From: Lentilactobacillus dabitei
GTDB lineage: Bacteria > Bacillota > Bacilli > Lactobacillales > Lactobacillaceae
Reading direction: 5' to 3'
NCBI RefSeq assembly: GCF_019061365.1
Contig: NZ_JAHPPD010000003.1
Coordinates: 1-59,962 of the forward strand
Length of the DNA stretch: 59,962 bases
A program made the translations under genes and the position numbers. The notes under the pieces were generated by a model that made no database searches, was not told the DNA's origin, and worked only from the letters and a program-made list of their open reading frames with translations. Of this stretch, positions 28,279-37,401 are shown piece after piece. Position 1 is the first letter of the stretch; every line of letters starts with the position of its first letter.

Positions 28279-28983
28279 TTGAGAAAAGTGTTGGAGATCA
28301 CCTATGTGTACCGATTGCTGATTGCCGTGCTTCTCATGGCAGCATTTCTAGTTTTGATACTATTGCTTAAAGGTCAACACTACCTGCTATTTATCTTCAT
28401 GATTCTAATATGTAGTATTCTCCCGGCATATTGGCGATTTGAACGAGAAACCATTAGCACCCAGACTTTGATGTTCATTGCTGTCTTAATTGCATTGGGA
28501 GTGGCTGGTCGGGTCCCACTGGCTTCAATTCCAGGGGTTCAAGCCGCCAGCTTCATCATCATTTTAAGCGGCATTAGCTTGGGACCGGAATTAGGATTCA
28601 TCACTGGCGCAACAACCGCCTTAGTTTCAAATATGTTTCTTGGTCAGGGGCCTTGGACGCCTTGGCAAATGGTCGCCTGGGGGCTGATGGGCTTAACTGC
28701 TGGGCTGTTGAGCAATACCAAGCTGAGTCACAGCCTGATATTTATGATTATCTTTGCCTTTATCTGGGGGTTCCTGTTCGGTTGGATTATGGACCTCTGG
28801 TATGCGCTGGCCTATGTCTCACCAATTACCGTCAAGAGTTTCTTTCTAGCATATGCTTCAAGCTTTTTGTTTGATCTTAATCACGCGATTTCAAATGCCG
28901 TCTTAATTGCCCTATTTTATAAAGGGTGGCAGAAGTTGTTCAATCGCTTAGTTAAGAAGTATCGAATTTTACCTACTAAATAA
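28279..28983 (+). CDS. ECF transporter S component, probable cobalamin/corrinoid uptake
   Basis: A 234-residue membrane protein with six to seven helices and the S-component features GPELGFITGATTALVSNMFLGQGPWTPWQMVAWGLMGLTAGLL. The start is a TTG at 28279 behind GGGAGGTG; an ATG four bases earlier is out of frame. The substrate is not readable from sequence, but the operon also encodes barrel-like and DUF4430 proteins and PduV and faces the B12-dependent pdu operon, so a corrinoid is the best inference. Confidence 0.75.
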   Translation: MRKVLEITYVYRLLIAVLLMAAFLVLILLLKGQHYLLFIFMILICSILPAYWRFERETISTQTLMFIAVLIALGVAGRVPLASIPGVQAASFIIILSGISLGPELGFITGATTALVSNMFLGQGPWTPWQMVAWGLMGLTAGLLSNTKLSHSLIFMIIFAFIWGFLFGWIMDLWYALAYVSPITVKSFFLAYASSFLFDLNHAISNAVLIALFYKGWQKLFNRLVKKYRILPTK

Positions 28984-29008
28984 TTCATATAAAAGGAATG
29001 GGTCATTC

Positions 29009-30052
29009 ATGAAATTAACAAGTAAATTATTATTAGTCTCCGCATCTGCTTTATTAACCTTTGGAGCTGTCCGCCCGGCCGTTACTGCCAGTGCTGCCAG
29101 CGTCAAGACTGCCAGCCGCAGTTATCAAAATACCAAGATCAAAGCGAGCTACCGCTATGCTAAAAAGATGCTCGTTAAAAATAAAACTGGTTTGTCCGGA
29201 AAGACTGCTTATATTTTCAGTAAGAAAGCTTACCCAACAACCGGAGCTGCTGGGGGTTACGCAGACTTCCTATTAAGCTTAAAAGGTTGGGGATACAAAT
29301 TCACAACTAACCAAAAGAAACGGGTTGCTTCAAGCCTGGTCTTAAACAGCAAGAGTACCCCAGCCGATTTAGCTAATGCTATTCAAGGGCTCAAGTCAAT
29401 TGGCATGAACCCAACCAAGTTCCGTCGTTCTGGCACTAAAAAGGCCGTCAACTTGGTATCAGTTTTATACCGCAAATCAATGAGTAACCAAACCGTGAAC
29501 GTTAAGAGTCAGGTACTGTTGGCGCTCACAATGAGCTCATCATTCAAACGGCCATCGACTGCCAAGTTTTCAATTAACAGCTTAAGTAATTCTATTGTTA
29601 AGAATCAATTGAGCAACAACGGTTGGGCATACAATAATAAGCTCGACACAGTTGATTCAGATACAACCGCAATGGCTGTCACCGCATTAGTTCACGGCAA
29701 GGCCAATGCGAGTGCTTCAGCGATCACCAAGGGCCAATCATACCTGAAGAGTGCTGTTTACCCATCTGGTGCCTATGGTTACACCTTCAATGGCAAGAAC
29801 ATCCCTAACGGTAACTCAACTGCCGAAGCGATCATTGCATTATCAACCAAGCAAAATACGTTGAAATACGTCAATGGCACCAGCAAGTCAAGCCAAGCTG
29901 CCTCACCATTGTACGCAATGTTCACTTACGTTAATAAGACCGGTTCAATCAAAGGCGCTGCCAGCCAGTTGATCGGCGTCGGCCAGATTAACTTGGCAAC
30001 CGCTGCGTACCGTCAAGCTTTGAATCATAAATCAGTTTATACAATCAAGTAA
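29009..30052 (+). CDS. Secreted alpha/alpha-barrel-like (prenyltransferase/squalene cyclase-like repeat) protein
   Basis: A 347-residue exported protein with a signal peptide (MKLTSKLLLVSASALLTFGA, cleaved near TASAAS). The mature part is built of repeating helix pairs with alternating short turn motifs, for example GAAGGYADFLLSLKGWGY, NNGWAYNNKLDTVDSDTTAMAVTALVHGK and YGYTFNGKNIPNGNSTAEAIIALS, the pattern of alpha6/alpha6 barrels. Human intrinsic factor and transcobalamin have such a barrel as their N-terminal domain. It lies between the S component and the DUF4430 gene. A role in capturing corrinoid at the surface is inferred from fold resemblance and context. Confidence 0.7.
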   Translation: MKLTSKLLLVSASALLTFGAVRPAVTASAASVKTASRSYQNTKIKASYRYAKKMLVKNKTGLSGKTAYIFSKKAYPTTGAAGGYADFLLSLKGWGYKFTTNQKKRVASSLVLNSKSTPADLANAIQGLKSIGMNPTKFRRSGTKKAVNLVSVLYRKSMSNQTVNVKSQVLLALTMSSSFKRPSTAKFSINSLSNSIVKNQLSNNGWAYNNKLDTVDSDTTAMAVTALVHGKANASASAITKGQSYLKSAVYPSGAYGYTFNGKNIPNGNSTAEAIIALSTKQNTLKYVNGTSKSSQAASPLYAMFTYVNKTGSIKGAASQLIGVGQINLATAAYRQALNHKSVYTIK

Positions 30053-30077
30053 TTCTTAAGTGAGAGGAAAAGATTTC

Positions 30078-30830
30078 ATGAAAAAAGGACGCATTGTTGG
30101 CATTATTTTAGCATTTGTCCTGGTCATCGGAATTGGCTTTGGGGTTCAGCAAGTGATCGCTAACCGAGGAGATCATAAGCCGGCAACCGCCCTTTCGTCC
30201 AAGGCGGCCAGCTCGTCTTCACAAAAAGCGGCCAGCCAAAGCTCGAATGCCAAAGCAAATCCTAAGAAGAACAAAGCTAAGGAAAACTCACGTAAGTCTA
30301 AAGCTTCCTCAACATCTGGCAAATTAACTAAGAGCAGCAAATCAGCGAACCACGATACCACTGCGAACAAGAATGCCAATTCCAAATCAGCAACCAGTCA
30401 TTCAGCCGCCACTTCGACTCAATCACAGTCGGCCAAAACTTCGACTCACAAACATGCTGGCAGCAGTGCAAATGCAACCAACGGCCACCATGCAAAAAAA
30501 GCCGCTGCCAAAAACGATTCAATTGGAACAGCGTATATCAAGGTGTCTGGTTACAAAAAGACCTTATACGCCGGTCACATGAACATCAGCAAGTCCGCCA
30601 CCGCATTTTCACTGCTAAAACGGACCCACTTAAAGCTGGTCTATCAAAGTAGTCCCCACGTTTATGTCAGTTCAATCAACGGCTTAAAGCAAAATGACAT
30701 TAAGGTCGGCAGTGGTTGGATGTACTCAGTTAACAGCAAATTCGTTGATAAAGCTGCCGATCAGAAGCGCATTACCCCTGGCGATACCGTTCACTGGTAC
30801 TTCTCAGTAAACGGCCTCAGCGGTAAATAA
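30078..30830 (+). CDS. Surface protein with DUF4430 (transcobalamin C-terminal-like) domain
   Basis: A 250-residue protein with an N-terminal membrane anchor (IVGIILAFVLVIGIGFGVQQV), a long Ser/Lys/Ala/Asn-rich stalk (about 30-150), and a C-terminal DUF4430-type domain (about 155-250) with VYVSSINGL, GSGWMYSVN and ITPGDTVHWYFS. This domain is found as the beta domain of mammalian transcobalamin and intrinsic factor. The stalk would hold it outside the membrane in the cell wall. The ATG at 30078 follows GAGAGG. Binding of corrinoid is inferred, not seen. Confidence 0.78.
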   Translation: MKKGRIVGIILAFVLVIGIGFGVQQVIANRGDHKPATALSSKAASSSSQKAASQSSNAKANPKKNKAKENSRKSKASSTSGKLTKSSKSANHDTTANKNANSKSATSHSAATSTQSQSAKTSTHKHAGSSANATNGHHAKKAAAKNDSIGTAYIKVSGYKKTLYAGHMNISKSATAFSLLKRTHLKLVYQSSPHVYVSSINGLKQNDIKVGSGWMYSVNSKFVDKAADQKRITPGDTVHWYFSVNGLSGK

Positions 30831-30851
30831 TGAATGAAAAGGTGAATTCTT

Positions 30852-31280
30852 GTGAAAAAGGCAATTTTTATTGGTGCAATCGGCTGTGGTAAAACAACGT
30901 TAATTCAGCGCTTGGATAAGTTGAAAATCTCGTACAACAAGACTCAGACCCTTGAGTTCTATTCAAATATTATCGATACGCCTGGTGAATACGTTGAACA
31001 CCGCGCGATGTACTCTAACCTGATGACGTCGGCCATTGATGCCGATGTGGTTGTGTTAATGCAAAGCGCCCTTGATCCCCGAATTGTTTTGCCAACTGGG
31101 TTCAGTACCATGTTTACCAAGCCAACGGTTGGAATCGTCACTAAGATTGATATTGCAACTCCAGATCAGGTTGACCTGGTAAAAGATCGCCTTATCGATG
31201 CTGGCGCTGGTAAAGTGTTTGAGGTGTCAGCCGTGACCGGTAAAAATGTCAGTGAATTCACACAGTATTTGCAAGAGTAG
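30852..31280 (+). CDS. pduV: EutP/PduV family small GTPase
   Basis: A 142-residue Ras-like GTPase of the EutP/PduV family. Walker A is GAIGCGKTT, the switch II region IIDTPGEYVEH, and the guanine-specificity motif TKID. PduV is associated with the outside of the Pdu microcompartment in Salmonella. The start is a GTG at 30852 behind AAAGGTG. It is the last gene of the ECF/DUF4430 operon on the plus strand, not of the pdu operon, which is unusual. Confidence 0.88.
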   Translation: MKKAIFIGAIGCGKTTLIQRLDKLKISYNKTQTLEFYSNIIDTPGEYVEHRAMYSNLMTSAIDADVVVLMQSALDPRIVLPTGFSTMFTKPTVGIVTKIDIATPDQVDLVKDRLIDAGAGKVFEVSAVTGKNVSEFTQYLQE

Positions 31281-31287
31281 CCAAACT

Positions 31288-31337
31288 AAAAAATGCGTTG
31301 ATCCAGAAAAGTCAATTTTCTGAGTCAACGCATTTTT
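31288..31337. terminator. Bidirectional terminator between pduV and the pdu operon
   Basis: Arms AAAAATGCGTTGA (31288-31301 region) and TCAACGCATTTTT (31325-31337) enclose a second stem CAGAAAA/TTTTCTG. T-runs follow on both sides. It ends both the rightward ECF operon and the leftward pdu operon. Confidence 0.85.
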
Positions 31338-31349
31338 ATGATCACTTTT

Positions 31350-32141
31350 TTATTCAAGATATATATTTCTCAATCTTTCGCAATCCGAATCTGACAACCC
31401 AACGATATCCCTTAAATATCCCTGGATACCACCAAATTCATAATTAATCAGGGTCATCGCCTGATCATAATAATCAATCGAAACCGATGATAAGTCCCGT
31501 AGTGATGCCATAAACGATCGGTTCATATGGGCCTTTCTGGCTAATGCAATTCGGTGATTAATTCTGGGAACCGAAAATTCATTGGTTAATAGATAATCAG
31601 CTCGAATCACTTCTTCTGGCACCCCGAGAACATTGAGCAACAGAATCGTCATCATCCCAGTCCGATCTTTCCCTGCTGAACAATGAAAGAGAACGGTCTC
31701 ATTTTCGCCGTGAGTAGACAGATAGGAAAAGAATCGTTGGTAGGCTTGCTGCGGTTGTGGGTTAACTACCAATCGACGGTATGCATAAAGCATCCGCAAA
31801 TACCCACTATGGGGATTGCTCGAATAAGCTTTCTGCAACCGTTCATTAGTTGTCCGGCTCTCAGTCTCGTCATCATCAAACAGTGGCAAATGAAGAAATT
31901 TCATTTGCGTGGGAATTTGATCTGGAAATTGCTTGCGTTCCGCATTTGACCGCAAATCAACATCCACCGTAATACCATAATCAAGCAGGGTTTGCTGGTC
32001 ATCCTCAGACAACTCTGATAAATCCCCCGCCCTGACAAGCTTACGCCACTTGATTTTTCGGCCATCAACAGTTGGGTAACCACCGAGATCACGAATATTG
32101 ACACTATGTGCTACTTCGATATGTCGATTAGTCGCCACCAT
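31350..32141 (-). CDS. Tyrosine-protein phosphatase (Y_phosphatase3 type)
   Basis: A 263-residue phosphatase with the active-site loop FHCSAGKDRTG (catalytic cysteine 154), and NIRDLGGYPTVDGRKIKW near the start, the signature of the LipA/Y_phosphatase3 group that acts on phosphotyrosine or phosphoinositides. The ATG at 32141 follows TGGAGG. It is the last gene of the pdu transcription unit, 24 bp after the flavin oxidoreductase gene. No clear link to diol metabolism is known. Confidence 0.85.
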   Translation of the reverse strand: MVATNRHIEVAHSVNIRDLGGYPTVDGRKIKWRKLVRAGDLSELSEDDQQTLLDYGITVDVDLRSNAERKQFPDQIPTQMKFLHLPLFDDDETESRTTNERLQKAYSSNPHSGYLRMLYAYRRLVVNPQPQQAYQRFFSYLSTHGENETVLFHCSAGKDRTGMMTILLLNVLGVPEEVIRADYLLTNEFSVPRINHRIALARKAHMNRSFMASLRDLSSVSIDYYDQAMTLINYEFGGIQGYLRDIVGLSDSDCERLRNIYLE

Positions 32142-32165
32142 TTTCAGACCTCCAAAAGCTTCAGA

Positions 32166-33221
32166 TTACTTCGGCCAAACATTGCTGTAAGGAACGCCAC
32201 CAGTAATGGGTGCCCCCAAGCGAGATTGACCGGTTACCAATTCTTCAGGCCACATTGGATCCATAAACAGTTTACTGCCAACGGCCAACATGTCCGCGTG
32301 AGCATCTTCCAAATTCTGCTGAGAACTCAATGCACCTGCTACCATTAATGGCAAGTCACCAACAGCTTTTCTGAAGATGTCTGGAATGGCAAAACTTTGC
32401 AGCTTATCACTGGTCAATGTCAATTGATTGTATTGCCGCAATGACAAACTCAAATAATCAATGCCAATTTCTTTTAGAACCATCGCCAGCATCAAATTGT
32501 CTTTGAGGGTCAATCCACCAGCTTCAATTTCTTCAGGTGACAGCCGGTAACCAATAATGAATGGCTTGTCAGCCAACTGTTTGGCAACGGCCTTTACTTG
32601 GTTAACTAGGAAAATTGGAAACTTCATTCGCTTAGCTAAGGAACCACCAAACGAATCTTGCCGCTGGTTCGAAAGCGGCGACATAAATTGCTGGAGCAAA
32701 AATGTATTCGCACCATGTAATTCAATCCCATCAAAACCAGCCTGGATTGCCCGTCTAGTTGCAGCGGCAAATTCATCAATAATGTCACTAATTTCTTCAG
32801 TAGTAAGTTCTTTTGGCATGTCCACGTAACCGTGGGTGGCTTTAATGGCACTTGGCGCCACAACTTCGTGGCCCTGCGTAATGTGCCCATTAGTCATCCG
32901 ACCAGCATGAACTAATTGCAAAATAGCCTTACCGCCACTAACATGGATGGCTTCAGCCAACTTGGTTAGGCCAGGAATCTTCTTATCATCAGCGGCACTC
33001 ACCGAGCCGTAATCCGTATTCCCAGACGGTGAAACATAAGCTGAGCCAACAATATCCATGCCCACTTTCTGAGCATGCTGCTGATGAAAAAGGATATCGT
33101 TAAGACTCACACTGCCATCAAATAAGGATGACTGAATATTCAACGGGGCGAGAACGATCCGATTATTCAATTTGAAATCTTTCTTGATTTGATAATCATT
33201 CAAAATTTGTTGTAATTGCAT
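32166..33221 (-). CDS. Old Yellow Enzyme-family NADH-dependent flavin oxidoreductase
   Basis: A 351-residue FMN-binding TIM-barrel enzyme. Seen are RIVLAPLNIQ, ILQLVHAGR, the active-site segment FDGIELHGANTFLLQQFMSPLSNQRQDSFGGSL and the C-terminal ADMLAVGSKLFMDPMWP. Such enzymes reduce activated C=C bonds of enals and enones. The ATG at 33221 follows GGTGGAG. It starts 17 bp after pduU and so belongs to the pdu transcription unit. Acrolein, which forms from 3-hydroxypropionaldehyde, would be a fitting substrate; this is inference. Confidence 0.85.
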   Translation of the reverse strand: MQLQQILNDYQIKKDFKLNNRIVLAPLNIQSSLFDGSVSLNDILFHQQHAQKVGMDIVGSAYVSPSGNTDYGSVSAADDKKIPGLTKLAEAIHVSGGKAILQLVHAGRMTNGHITQGHEVVAPSAIKATHGYVDMPKELTTEEISDIIDEFAAATRRAIQAGFDGIELHGANTFLLQQFMSPLSNQRQDSFGGSLAKRMKFPIFLVNQVKAVAKQLADKPFIIGYRLSPEEIEAGGLTLKDNLMLAMVLKEIGIDYLSLSLRQYNQLTLTSDKLQSFAIPDIFRKAVGDLPLMVAGALSSQQNLEDAHADMLAVGSKLFMDPMWPEELVTGQSRLGAPITGGVPYSNVWPK

Positions 33222-33238
33222 AATGCTGTTCTCCACCT

Positions 33239-33592
33239 TTATGTTCTTGTGATTTTTGGAATATCAAAATCCAACAGATCGTGAAGCTTTTCAACCACTG
33301 CTTTGAGTGCTGATTCTACTTCTGAAACTTCGCCGATTATGACCACTGAACCACTAAATCGATCAATGAATCCAAGGGTTACATTGCTTGATTTGGTGGC
33401 AATATCACCCGCAATAATTGATGCTTCACTTGGCGTAATTGTCAGAATTCCAATGGCATCCCGATGAGCCTGTAGTCCGAGCTTTTCATAAATATCAGGC
33501 GTAGGATTGGCAACAATGTGGGCCAGGGTCACCTGTTTACCAGGAACGTATTCTTGAATACTCCGTTCAATATCTCTAGCCACTTTTACCAC
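33239..33592 (-). CDS. pduU: Microcompartment shell protein PduU
   Basis: A 117-residue circularly permuted BMC-domain protein closely resembling Salmonella PduU ([35 protein letters not shown], ending ITRT). It forms a hexameric shell tile with a small N-terminal beta-barrel cap. The start is one of two GTG codons (33592 or 33583). It lies between pduW and the flavin oxidoreductase gene. Confidence 0.95.
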   Translation of the reverse strand: MVKVARDIERSIQEYVPGKQVTLAHIVANPTPDIYEKLGLQAHRDAIGILTITPSEASIIAGDIATKSSNVTLGFIDRFSGSVVIIGEVSEVESALKAVVEKLHDLLDFDIPKITRT

Positions 33593-33613
33593 CCCATCCT
33601 GTTTTTTATCTGT

Positions 33614-34798
33614 TCAGCCGATTACTTTGGCCGTTTCTCGAGCAATAATTAACTCTTCATCGGTTGGAATTACGACAACTTTCACTTTGCTATCTGAAGT
33701 TTGAATTTCAATATCATTTGCTTGATTCTTTGCTTCGTCAATCTTGATGCCTAAATATTCAAGTCCTTCACAAACCCGAGCTCTAATTGGAGCAGAATGT
33801 TCGCCAACCCCAGCGGTGAAGGATAAGACCTTCAAGCCACCAAGATCTGTGGTATAAGCACCAATAAATTGTTGAATTTGATGAACATAGACATCAAGTG
33901 CCAATTTAGCACGCTGATTACCTTCAGCTTCTGCCTTCAAAACATCCCGAATATCGTTAGATACCCCTGAAATTCCTAAGACACCAGATTCGTGGTTCAA
34001 CATGCTCCTGACATCTTCAGAGTCCAGATGCTCCTTTTCTTCAAGAAATGGTAAAATTTCCGGATCAATATCACCTGAACGAGTTCCCATCACCAGTCCA
34101 GCCAGTGGGGTAAAGCCCATTGAAGTGTTGACCGATCGACCATCCCTGATTGCACAGATGCTGGCACCATTTCCTAAATGACAAGAAATAAGCTTGTCAG
34201 CAACTTGTTCGCCAAAACGATCACGAACAACGCTATAAATATATTGATGTGACTGGCCATGGAATCCATAACGCCGGATCCCATATTTTTCAATATATTT
34301 ATACGGTAAGGCGTATGTGTAAGCCTTTGGCGGCATTGTGCTGTGAAACGACGTATCGAATACGGCAACTTCTCGCGCTTCCGGTAACAATTTCTCAAAG
34401 GCTTCAATTCCTAACAAATTAGCCGGATTGTGTAAGGGAGAAAGCACTGACAATTCAGAAATTCGCTTGGCAACATCATCGTTAATCTCAACGGATTGCG
34501 TATAATAACTACCCCCATGAGAAACCCGATGACCAATGCCAACAATTTCCGACTTATCTTTGATTACACCACTTTCATTCAACGCTTGGATAACGAGCTC
34601 AGTTGCTTCCGTGTGATCTTTAACCGATTCGGTGGTGTTGTGCTTAGCGCCATCTGCCGTCTGGTAAGTAAAGACCGCATCAGGATGACCAATTCGATCA
34701 ACCATTCCATGAATTAAGACCTGCTCATCGGGCATCAAATATAGCTTGAACTTCAGCGATGAACTCCCAGCGTTGATTGCAAGAATTTTCTCTACCAT
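33614..34798 (-). CDS. pduW: Propionate/acetate kinase PduW
   Basis: A 394-residue ASKHA-fold kinase that makes ATP from propionyl- or acetyl-phosphate. Signatures: LAINAGSSSLKFKLY at the start, VFDTSFHSTMPPKAYTYALPY, RRYGFHGQSHQYI, SCHLGNGASICAI and MGFTPLAGLVMGTRSGDIDP. Its place after pduQ supports the propionate kinase role. General acetate kinase is the close alternative. Confidence 0.93.
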   Translation of the reverse strand: MVEKILAINAGSSSLKFKLYLMPDEQVLIHGMVDRIGHPDAVFTYQTADGAKHNTTESVKDHTEATELVIQALNESGVIKDKSEIVGIGHRVSHGGSYYTQSVEINDDVAKRISELSVLSPLHNPANLLGIEAFEKLLPEAREVAVFDTSFHSTMPPKAYTYALPYKYIEKYGIRRYGFHGQSHQYIYSVVRDRFGEQVADKLISCHLGNGASICAIRDGRSVNTSMGFTPLAGLVMGTRSGDIDPEILPFLEEKEHLDSEDVRSMLNHESGVLGISGVSNDIRDVLKAEAEGNQRAKLALDVYVHQIQQFIGAYTTDLGGLKVLSFTAGVGEHSAPIRARVCEGLEYLGIKIDEAKNQANDIEIQTSDSKVKVVVIPTDEELIIARETAKVIG

Positions 34799-34827
34799 AC
34801 TGTGCTTCCTCTCTGTCTCTAATTTAA

Positions 34828-35949
34828 TTATTTGATGACTTTATCGTAAATTGCTTTCAAATCATCATCAGTTGGTACGACAGGATTTCCTGGGAAAGTA
34901 CCGTCCTTCTTTGCATCAGCAACCACAACGTCCGTCTTCTTTTCAGCTTCTGCTGGGTCGATTCCGAACGCCCGTAAGGTTTGTGGGCAATCCATTTGAA
35001 CCATCATTTGACGAATCTTAGCAGCAATTCGTTGAACGGCAATTCGATCACTCATCCCTTGGGATACCAAGCCGGTCTTCTTGATGGCAGCACCGTACTT
35101 GTGCAAGGCTTCTTCTGAATGACTGGCATTGTATTCAACAACGTGTGGCAAAAGCATTGCGCAAGCCAAACCATGCGGAACATGGAAGTTAGCACCCAAT
35201 TGATGGGCAAGTGAGTGGCAAATCCCTAAACCGGCATTGTTAAACGCAATTCCAGCAGCACATGATGCTTCGTGAACAACTTTACGAGCTGCTTCATTAT
35301 CACCATGTTTGTAGCATTCTACCAAACAGTGAGTAATAACATCGATTCCCTTTTCAGCTAAAGCATCAGTGATGGTATTAGCATCCCGTGAAACCAGTGA
35401 CTCAAGTGAGTGAGTTAAAACGTCCAATCCCGAGAAGGCTGTGACACTCTTAGGGGCCGTCATCACAAGTTCAGGATCAAGTAACGCAATATCTGGAGTC
35501 AAATGATCTTTAATAATTGGCATCTTGGTATGATTCTTTGTATCAGAAACCACACTGGTGTTAGTTACTTCTGAACCAGTTCCACTCGTTGTTGGAATAG
35601 CAATAAATTCATCAATCGGATGTTGATAAACCTTCTCACCAAAGAAACGAATGGCTTTGCCAGTATCAATAGCTGAACCACCACCGATTCCAATCATCAC
35701 ATTAGGCTTAACTTTACCGAACTGTTCAACGCCTTCCATGATATTATCCAAAGGTGGATCAGGCTTTACGTCAGAAAAGATTGAAACATCATTGTTACCA
35801 TCAACTTCACCCTTAATCTTGTCTAGGGTGGGGGTATTTGGCAAAAACGCGTCACAAACCATTAAAATCTTTTTGCCTTTTAAGGTCTGCAGCCAGTCTA
35901 AGCTGTCATTACCCGAGTAAATTTTAGTTGGAATTTGAATTTCTTCCAT
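34828..35949 (-). CDS. pduQ: 1-propanol dehydrogenase PduQ, iron-type alcohol dehydrogenase
   Basis: A 373-residue group III alcohol dehydrogenase which reduces propionaldehyde to 1-propanol and recycles NADH. The nucleotide-binding IGIGGGSAIDTGKAI, the TTSGTGSEVTNTSVV segment, and the iron ligands in SGLDVLTHSLE and CHSLAHQLGANFHVPHG are present. It follows pduP by 6 bp. The enzyme would also reduce 3-hydroxypropionaldehyde to 1,3-propanediol. Confidence 0.95.
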   Translation of the reverse strand: MEEIQIPTKIYSGNDSLDWLQTLKGKKILMVCDAFLPNTPTLDKIKGEVDGNNDVSIFSDVKPDPPLDNIMEGVEQFGKVKPNVMIGIGGGSAIDTGKAIRFFGEKVYQHPIDEFIAIPTTSGTGSEVTNTSVVSDTKNHTKMPIIKDHLTPDIALLDPELVMTAPKSVTAFSGLDVLTHSLESLVSRDANTITDALAEKGIDVITHCLVECYKHGDNEAARKVVHEASCAAGIAFNNAGLGICHSLAHQLGANFHVPHGLACAMLLPHVVEYNASHSEEALHKYGAAIKKTGLVSQGMSDRIAVQRIAAKIRQMMVQMDCPQTLRAFGIDPAEAEKKTDVVVADAKKDGTFPGNPVVPTDDDLKAIYDKVIK

Positions 35950-35955
35950 CTTATA

Positions 35956-37398
35956 TTAGACCTCCCATGAACGCAATGAGAATCCTTCTGGGCAATTGAA
36001 GCGACGACGGCGAGTAAATGTCTTGGCAGTTGTTGTTCCTTCACCAGTTGGAGTAGCAATCGTTAACGCAGCGTCTCCACTCCAGTAACCATTATCGCCA
36101 ACACCAGTTGCAGCAAATGTTGGGCCGTTAGCAACAAAGATTGACGTATTCATTCGGTGAGCTGCTTTATTAATGTGCGGAATATTTTCTGAGTGAATTG
36201 AGGCAGTATGGTGATTACCCATTTCAACTTCAATTGCGGTCTTCAAAACAGCATCGAATGTTGGGCAGGAAACAATTGGCAATAATGGCATTAACATTTC
36301 AGTCTTTACCAATGGGTGATCTTTATCGGCCTCAAAGATCACAACGGTTGGATGGCCTGTGTAAGATACACCAGCTTCATCCAGGATAAAGGTTGCATCC
36401 TTACCAACAAATTTACGATCAGGGGCACCATTTTCTTGAATCGTCATATGAGCAATTTCATCAATCTTACTCTGATCCGTTAACAAGAAGGCACCATCAT
36501 TTTGCATTTTTTCAATCAGTTGATCCTTAACATCGGCTTGGACAACAACTTCCTTTTCAGCAGTACATAGGATGTTGTTATCAAATCCACATGAAGTGAT
36601 AATATCATGAGCGGCCAAATCAAGATCGGCAGTATCATCAACCATGGCAGGTGGGTTACCAGCGCCGGCACCAATTGCTTTTTTACCACTAATTAATGCT
36701 TGGTGAACAACGGCAGGACCACCAGTTACAGCCAACATGTCAACATCTGGGTGGTGCATCATCTGTTGAACCGATTCAATGGATGGGGTTGCCAACGATA
36801 CAACCAAATTCCGCAGACCGGTTGCTTTGTATACGAATTCATTTAAGTGCTCGATCATCCAACGCGTAATGTTCTTAGCACCTGGATGGGCACCAAAGAA
36901 TAAGACATTGCCACCAGCAAGCATCATGATGGAATTGTTGATAACCGTTTCGCCGGGATTTGTACTTGGGCCAACACCACCGATAACGCCAAATGGTGTG
37001 TACTCATACATGATCATCCCACCATCGCCAGTTTCAACGTCTGGCTTCAAAATCTCAGGGCCAGCAGTGTTGTACAAGGCATTCTTCAGCTTGGTTTCCT
37101 TGGCTTCAACAGTTCCCATTCCGGTTTCATCCCGAGTTGCTTGGGCAATGTAGTGAATCTTTGGACCGAAGCCATCTTTAATTGCTTGAATGACCTTTTC
37201 ACGAAATGCCATAGGTTTGTCAGCGTAAATTTCTTGAGCTTGTTTTGCAGCTGCAATCGCTTCATCAACAGTTTCAAAAATTCCGTTTCCTAAACCTGTG
37301 GGTTGGGCTTCATTATTATCAGAACCAGATTGCGATTGACCGCTTAATTCTTCTTTTAGAATTTTTCTGATTGCTTCTTCAATATTTTGTTCTTGCAT
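35956..37398 (-). CDS. pduP: CoA-acylating propionaldehyde dehydrogenase PduP
   Basis: A 480-residue acylating aldehyde dehydrogenase producing propionyl-CoA. The N-terminal amphipathic helix NIEEAIRKILKEELS is the known encapsulation signal that takes PduP into the shell. The catalytic cysteine lies in CGFDNNILCTAEKEVVV and the cofactor region in TPFGVIGGVGPSTNPGET. It appears full-length. Confidence 0.96.
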   Translation of the reverse strand: MQEQNIEEAIRKILKEELSGQSQSGSDNNEAQPTGLGNGIFETVDEAIAAAKQAQEIYADKPMAFREKVIQAIKDGFGPKIHYIAQATRDETGMGTVEAKETKLKNALYNTAGPEILKPDVETGDGGMIMYEYTPFGVIGGVGPSTNPGETVINNSIMMLAGGNVLFFGAHPGAKNITRWMIEHLNEFVYKATGLRNLVVSLATPSIESVQQMMHHPDVDMLAVTGGPAVVHQALISGKKAIGAGAGNPPAMVDDTADLDLAAHDIITSCGFDNNILCTAEKEVVVQADVKDQLIEKMQNDGAFLLTDQSKIDEIAHMTIQENGAPDRKFVGKDATFILDEAGVSYTGHPTVVIFEADKDHPLVKTEMLMPLLPIVSCPTFDAVLKTAIEVEMGNHHTASIHSENIPHINKAAHRMNTSIFVANGPTFAATGVGDNGYWSGDAALTIATPTGEGTTTAKTFTRRRRFNCPEGFSLRSWEV

Positions 37399-37401
37399 AT
37401 C

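Noticed and set aside
28275-28400. ATG at 28275 as start of the S component
   Set aside because: It is out of frame with the S component and its own frame stops soon; the TTG at 28279 fits the ribosome binding site and family start.
30173-30385. Minus-strand ORF opposite the DUF4430 stalk
   Set aside because: It is a shadow of the low-complexity Ser/Lys/Ala-rich stalk.
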